From Saccharomycopsis fibuligera x Saccharomycopsis cf. fibuligera (taxonomy: Eukaryota > Ascomycota > Saccharomycetes > Ascoideales > Saccharomycopsidaceae), in the NCBI GenBank assembly GCA_001936135.1, contig CP012817.1, positions 3,906,001 to 3,970,000 on the forward strand: 64,000 bases of DNA, written 5' to 3'. Shown in pieces: positions 61,859-64,000 of this stretch. The translations under genes and the position numbers were made by a program. The notes under the pieces were generated by a model. The model had not been told where the DNA came from. It searched no databases and saw only the letters and a program-made list of their open reading frames with translations. The stretch's first letter is position 1. Each line of letters begins with the position of its first letter.

Positions 61859-63487
61859 ATGCCTGTTGCTGTCGAAGATACAAGCATCCCATACTACGAC
61901 ATCGTTGTCCTCGGAGCTGGCTTCAGCGGGGTCAAAGCACTCTATGAAGCCCGCAAAAGAGGCCTCACTTGCCATGTCTTTGAATCCAGCGCTGGTCTCG
62001 GTGGTACTTGGAGAAACAATCACTACCCGGGCGCAAGAGTTGATTCGCCAGTGCCAATTTATCAGTTGAATATCCCCGAGGTGTACACCACTTGGAAATG
62101 GAAAGAGAGATATCCATCCTGGAAGGAAATTAGAGAGTATTTTGCACATGTCGAAAAGGTTTTGCATGTCAAGAAGGACATCACTTTCAACACTTACATT
62201 TCCAAAGCTGATTTTAACAAGTCTACCGGTCTTTGGACTTTGCAAAATAAAGACGGTTCTGTCAAGGCTCAAACTCCAATCTTTATGCCTTGCATTGGGT
62301 TTGCTTCCAAGACTTTCACTCCAGTTTGGAAAAACTTTGACAAGTACAAGGGCCGCATCATTCATTCTTCTGAATGGCCTGAAGAAGAACATGTTGTATT
62401 GAAGGATCAGAGAGTCGCCGTAATTGGTACTGGCTCCACCGGGGTCCAGCTTGTGCAAGAATCAGGCCCAATTGCCAAAGAGCTTTTTGTTTTCCAAAGA
62501 ACTCCGAACTTGGCTATTCCAATGCGTCAAGTTACAAATCCTGAACAGGATACTTCCAAGTACCCTGAGTTGTTAGAGAAAAGATCCGAAGGCCCTGGTG
62601 GATTTTTGTCTCCACATTGTTTTAAAAAAACATTTGAGGATACTCCTGAAGATCGTGAAAAGTTTTACCAACATTTGTATGATGTTGGTGGATTTCATCT
62701 TTGGATTTCCAATTACAGCGACTTGATGACTAACCAAGAAGCTAATGATGAAACCTACAAATTTTGGAGAAAAACCGTTCACAAGAAAATTAACGATCCT
62801 GAGGTTGCTGAGAAATTGGCTCCCGAAAAGCCTCCTCATCCATTTGGCGCCAAAAGACCGTCATTGGAACGCAACTATTTTGACCAATTCAATAGGCCAA
62901 ACGTTCATTTGATCGATGTCAAGGCTAATCCAATTGAAGAATTTTATGAAAACGGTATTATTACTGCAGATGGTACTAGACACGAATTCGACGTGCTACT
63001 TTTGGCTACAGGGTTTGATGCAGTTACTGGGTCTTTCAAGAACATTGAGATACGCAATGCTCACAATGGCATTATTTTGAGAGACGATTGGGAAGAAGGT
63101 TGCCACACTTACTTGGGTCTTTCAGTTAACGGTTATCCAAACATGTTCTTCACTTATGGCCCGCAATCTCCAACTGCTTTCTCCAACGGACCAACTTGTG
63201 TTGAATTGCAATTCAATTTCATCTTTAAGTTGCTTGATTACATGAAACAAAATAACGTGAAATATGTTGAAGCTCGCAAAGAGGCAGAAGAAGCTTTCTC
63301 CAACCACAATGATGAATTTACTAAGACTACGTTGTATCCGAAGGCAGAAACTTCCTGGTATATGGGTACTAATATCCCGGGAAAAAAACCGCAGATGTTA
63401 AATTACATCTGTGGGGTTCCTAGCTACGCCAAGTTGCTTCAGCAAGAGACTAAGAAAAATTTTAATGGGTTTACTTTTTACCAGTAA
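61859..63487 (+). CDS. Type I Baeyer-Villiger monooxygenase
   Basis: The 542-residue product starts at ATG 61859. An FAD Rossmann motif (VVLGAGFSG, residues 16-24) and an NADPH Rossmann motif (VIGTGSTG, 188-195) flank the diagnostic BVMO fingerprint, here YKGRIIHSSEW (163-173; FxGxxxHxxxW with Tyr for the first Phe). The second BVMO signature is complete: GGTWRNNHYPGARVD (48-62). The length fits single-chain enzymes related to cyclohexanone monooxygenase. They use NADPH and O2 to convert ketones to esters or lactones. No targeting signal or membrane segment is seen. It is divergent to an EstB-like hydrolase across a 1.7-kb spacer. BVMOs are patchy in ascomycete yeasts, so gain by transfer or retention after wide loss are both possible. 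The substrate cannot be read from the sequence. Confidence 0.92.
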   Translation: MPVAVEDTSIPYYDIVVLGAGFSGVKALYEARKRGLTCHVFESSAGLGGTWRNNHYPGARVDSPVPIYQLNIPEVYTTWKWKERYPSWKEIREYFAHVEKVLHVKKDITFNTYISKADFNKSTGLWTLQNKDGSVKAQTPIFMPCIGFASKTFTPVWKNFDKYKGRIIHSSEWPEEEHVVLKDQRVAVIGTGSTGVQLVQESGPIAKELFVFQRTPNLAIPMRQVTNPEQDTSKYPELLEKRSEGPGGFLSPHCFKKTFEDTPEDREKFYQHLYDVGGFHLWISNYSDLMTNQEANDETYKFWRKTVHKKINDPEVAEKLAPEKPPHPFGAKRPSLERNYFDQFNRPNVHLIDVKANPIEEFYENGIITADGTRHEFDVLLLATGFDAVTGSFKNIEIRNAHNGIILRDDWEEGCHTYLGLSVNGYPNMFFTYGPQSPTAFSNGPTCVELQFNFIFKLLDYMKQNNVKYVEARKEAEEAFSNHNDEFTKTTLYPKAETSWYMGTNIPGKKPQMLNYICGVPSYAKLLQQETKKNFNGFTFYQ

Positions 63488-63579
63488 AAAGTCATGGTTA
63501 CGGGTATAAAGAATCATGACAAAGTAGCCATAACTATATAATAAAAGATTCAATTATGATGGTGTTTTAATGTTGAACA

Positions 63580-63614
<35 letters not shown>

Positions 63615-64000
63615 AGTAATTATAGGTTTTTGTTCTAAGACGTTGTTTTGATTTACTGTTCTATGCCGTTTTGGGTTGTTATTATTTCGTACTAAGTATA
63701 CTTTTCCATCGCCAATCAATGCTTGTTGTATAAATATACATATGCTTCCAGTTAATACATTTTTTCATAACACATTGTTATGCTGATTTGTTTTCATTTT
63801 TGTTTTACTGTTTTGGAACATGATCAGGGCTCCGACACTACTGTAGTCAGGCATGGATGCAAAATAGGCTTTGAAACAAAATTCTACCTCGAAGCACTGC
63901 AAGACTCAATGAGCTCATGCTCCGAGGACTGTTTACATTTAGTATCACGTGATTTACATGTAAACAAAAGGATCTAAAAGAAAGGGGAGAGTATAGAGAG
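63488..64000. other. Intergenic, BVMO 3' end to window edge
   Basis: It contains a 32-bp T run (63582-63613) soon after the BVMO stop. A 65-codon frame at 63780-63977 has no recognisable features. The next gene is outside the window. Confidence 0.5.

Noticed and set aside
1-64000. CRISPR arrays, rRNA genes or bacterial-type operons
   Set aside because: None seen. The tandem repeats are microsatellites, and gene structure is eukaryotic.

Overview
The window looks like nuclear DNA of a budding yeast (Saccharomycotina). Genes are compact, introns are few, and the two introns found have yeast splice signals (one has GTATGT, the other a perfect TACTAAC branch point). Both tRNA genes, Cys-GCA and Val-AAC, are close to the baker's-yeast genes, and almost every recognisable protein has a yeast orthologue. 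Leucine is written mostly TTG/TTA; in the glutamine tRNA ligase gene none of about 25 CAG triplets I checked on the opposite strand falls in codon phase, so CTG is avoided. That fits the CUG-Ser clade (Candida/Lodderomyces/Debaryomyces group) but does not prove it. I do not name a species.

Left part (1-13.7 kb): a 5'-truncated PEX2 (peroxisomal RING ligase), VPS29 with one intron, PWP2 and SCY1 diverging from a 284-bp promoter with a ribosome-biogenesis motif, and NCR1 (Niemann-Pick C1 homologue) with one intron.

From 13.7 to 21.4 kb the DNA is gene-poor. It holds tRNA-Cys, a decayed Ty1/copia element 44 bp upstream of that tRNA whose left LTR has taken a second LTR in opposite orientation, one short gene for a prion-like/amphipathic-repeat protein, and a broken protein-like relic. 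A Ufd1-fold/zinc-finger gene follows, then a G+C-rich stretch (about 24-28 kb) with one single-pass membrane protein of unknown function.

From 28.1 to 31.9 kb lies a divergent pair of paralogous AIF/AMID-type flavoproteins. After another gene-poor stretch with tRNA-Val, an LTR remnant and poly-A tracts come SEC2, mitochondrial Lon (PIM1), GLN4, FIP1, RGI1, a WBP2/GRAM-like gene, ATG22, a PXMP4-like peroxisomal membrane protein, GID7 and an ATP11-domain gene.

The right end (58.9-63.5 kb) is the most distinctive part. A serine hydrolase of the beta-lactamase/EstB type and a type I Baeyer-Villiger monooxygenase diverge from a 1.7-kb G+C-rich spacer carrying repeated GTCGGGCGC motifs. By family chemistry the monooxygenase turns a ketone into an ester or lactone, and an EstB-type esterase could hydrolyse it. 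This suggests a two-gene catabolic cluster in an otherwise housekeeping region. Residues written from CTG codons should be read as Ser if the CUG-clade assignment holds.
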